From Candidatus Atribacteria bacterium (lineage in GTDB: Bacteria; Bipolaricaulota; Bipolaricaulia; UBA7950; UBA9294): 5,816 nt of DNA. Position 1 is the stretch's first letter. The number at the start of each line of letters is the position of its first letter. Where the stretch lies: positions 1 to 5,816 of the forward strand of contig SPBW01000133.1 in the NCBI GenBank assembly GCA_004525685.1, written 5' to 3'. The notes beneath the pieces were generated by a model. That model was not told where the DNA came from. It saw only the letters and a list, made by a program, of their open reading frames with translations, and did not search any database. A program made the position numbers and the translations under genes. Below, piece by piece: positions 5,759-5,816 of the stretch.

Positions 5759-5816
5759 GAATAGTGGGGAGCCGTGTTCCTGCGGAATAGCATACCCCGC
5801 TGTTCCTGCGGAATAG
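5759..5816. repeat. 26-bp tandem repeat, cut by the window edge
   Basis: The 16-mer TGTTCCTGCGGAATAG occurs at 5775-5790 and 5801-5816, exactly 26 bp apart. A further GAATAG at 5759-5764 keeps the same 26-bp phase, marking a decayed outer unit. The 10 bp between the conserved blocks differ from unit to unit. The period is not codon-sized and the array probably continues past the window. It is too short in repeat and spacer for a CRISPR array. Confidence 0.7.

Larger units (their letters stand above)
5280..5816. other. 537-nt upstream region of the decarboxylase, no gene seen
   Basis: Open frames here are Arg/Ser-rich and lack ribosome sites. Contents include the leader hairpins at 5302-5330 and a 9-mer direct repeat GCCCGCTCG at 5377-5385 and 5392-5400, the second forming GCTCG-ACA-CGAGC. 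There is also a pyrimidine-rich tract at about 5518-5570, and a TTGACA at 5551 with no matching -10. Tandem repeats lie at the right edge. The decarboxylase promoter must be here but could not be located. Confidence 0.5.

Noticed and set aside
5759..5816. CRISPR array at the right edge
   Set aside because: The repeat (16 bp) and spacer (10 bp) are too short and no cas gene is visible.

Overview
The window is bacterial. Genes are intronless and most start just after a purine-rich Shine-Dalgarno sequence. It carries six supportable genes, five on the minus strand and one on the plus strand. Together they cover about 3.45 kb of 5.8 kb (roughly 59%), which is sparse for bacteria. The genes stand singly, with spacers of about 420-540 nt that hold short palindromic or tandem repeats. 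This fits a repeat-rich environmental genome, but nothing here fixes the phylum. No tRNA, rRNA, transposase, CRISPR array or integron attC site was seen.

Left part (1-1720): three 47-bp tandem repeats, each containing a hairpin, are followed by two near-identical 66-residue YwbE-family genes (283-483 and 1463-1663, both minus). These flank a plus-strand single-domain response regulator of the Rcp1/CheY type (949-1383). The regulator keeps the usual acidic pair, the Thr and the Lys, but has Asn where the phospho-accepting Asp should be. The YwbE copies are 57/66 identical and share about 55 nt of non-coding leader. A wobble-containing hairpin follows the regulator and may be its terminator.

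Middle part (1819-3430): a small DUF5661-type gene of unknown function lies downstream of a spacer with competing inverted repeats. Upstream of that is a kinase of the aminoglycoside phosphotransferase/choline kinase fold with intact catalytic residues.

Right part (3852-5816): a 475-residue pyruvoyl-dependent decarboxylase of the phosphatidylserine decarboxylase superfamily. It resembles the soluble branch that includes fungal tryptophan decarboxylase PsiD more than the membrane lipid enzyme. Its leader has mutually exclusive hairpins, and the window ends inside a 26-bp tandem repeat.

No operon or established multi-gene system can be demonstrated. The points most worth a second look are the Asn-substituted receiver between duplicated YwbE genes, the hairpin-preserving repeat array, and the decarboxylase followed by a small-molecule-kinase-fold gene on the same strand.
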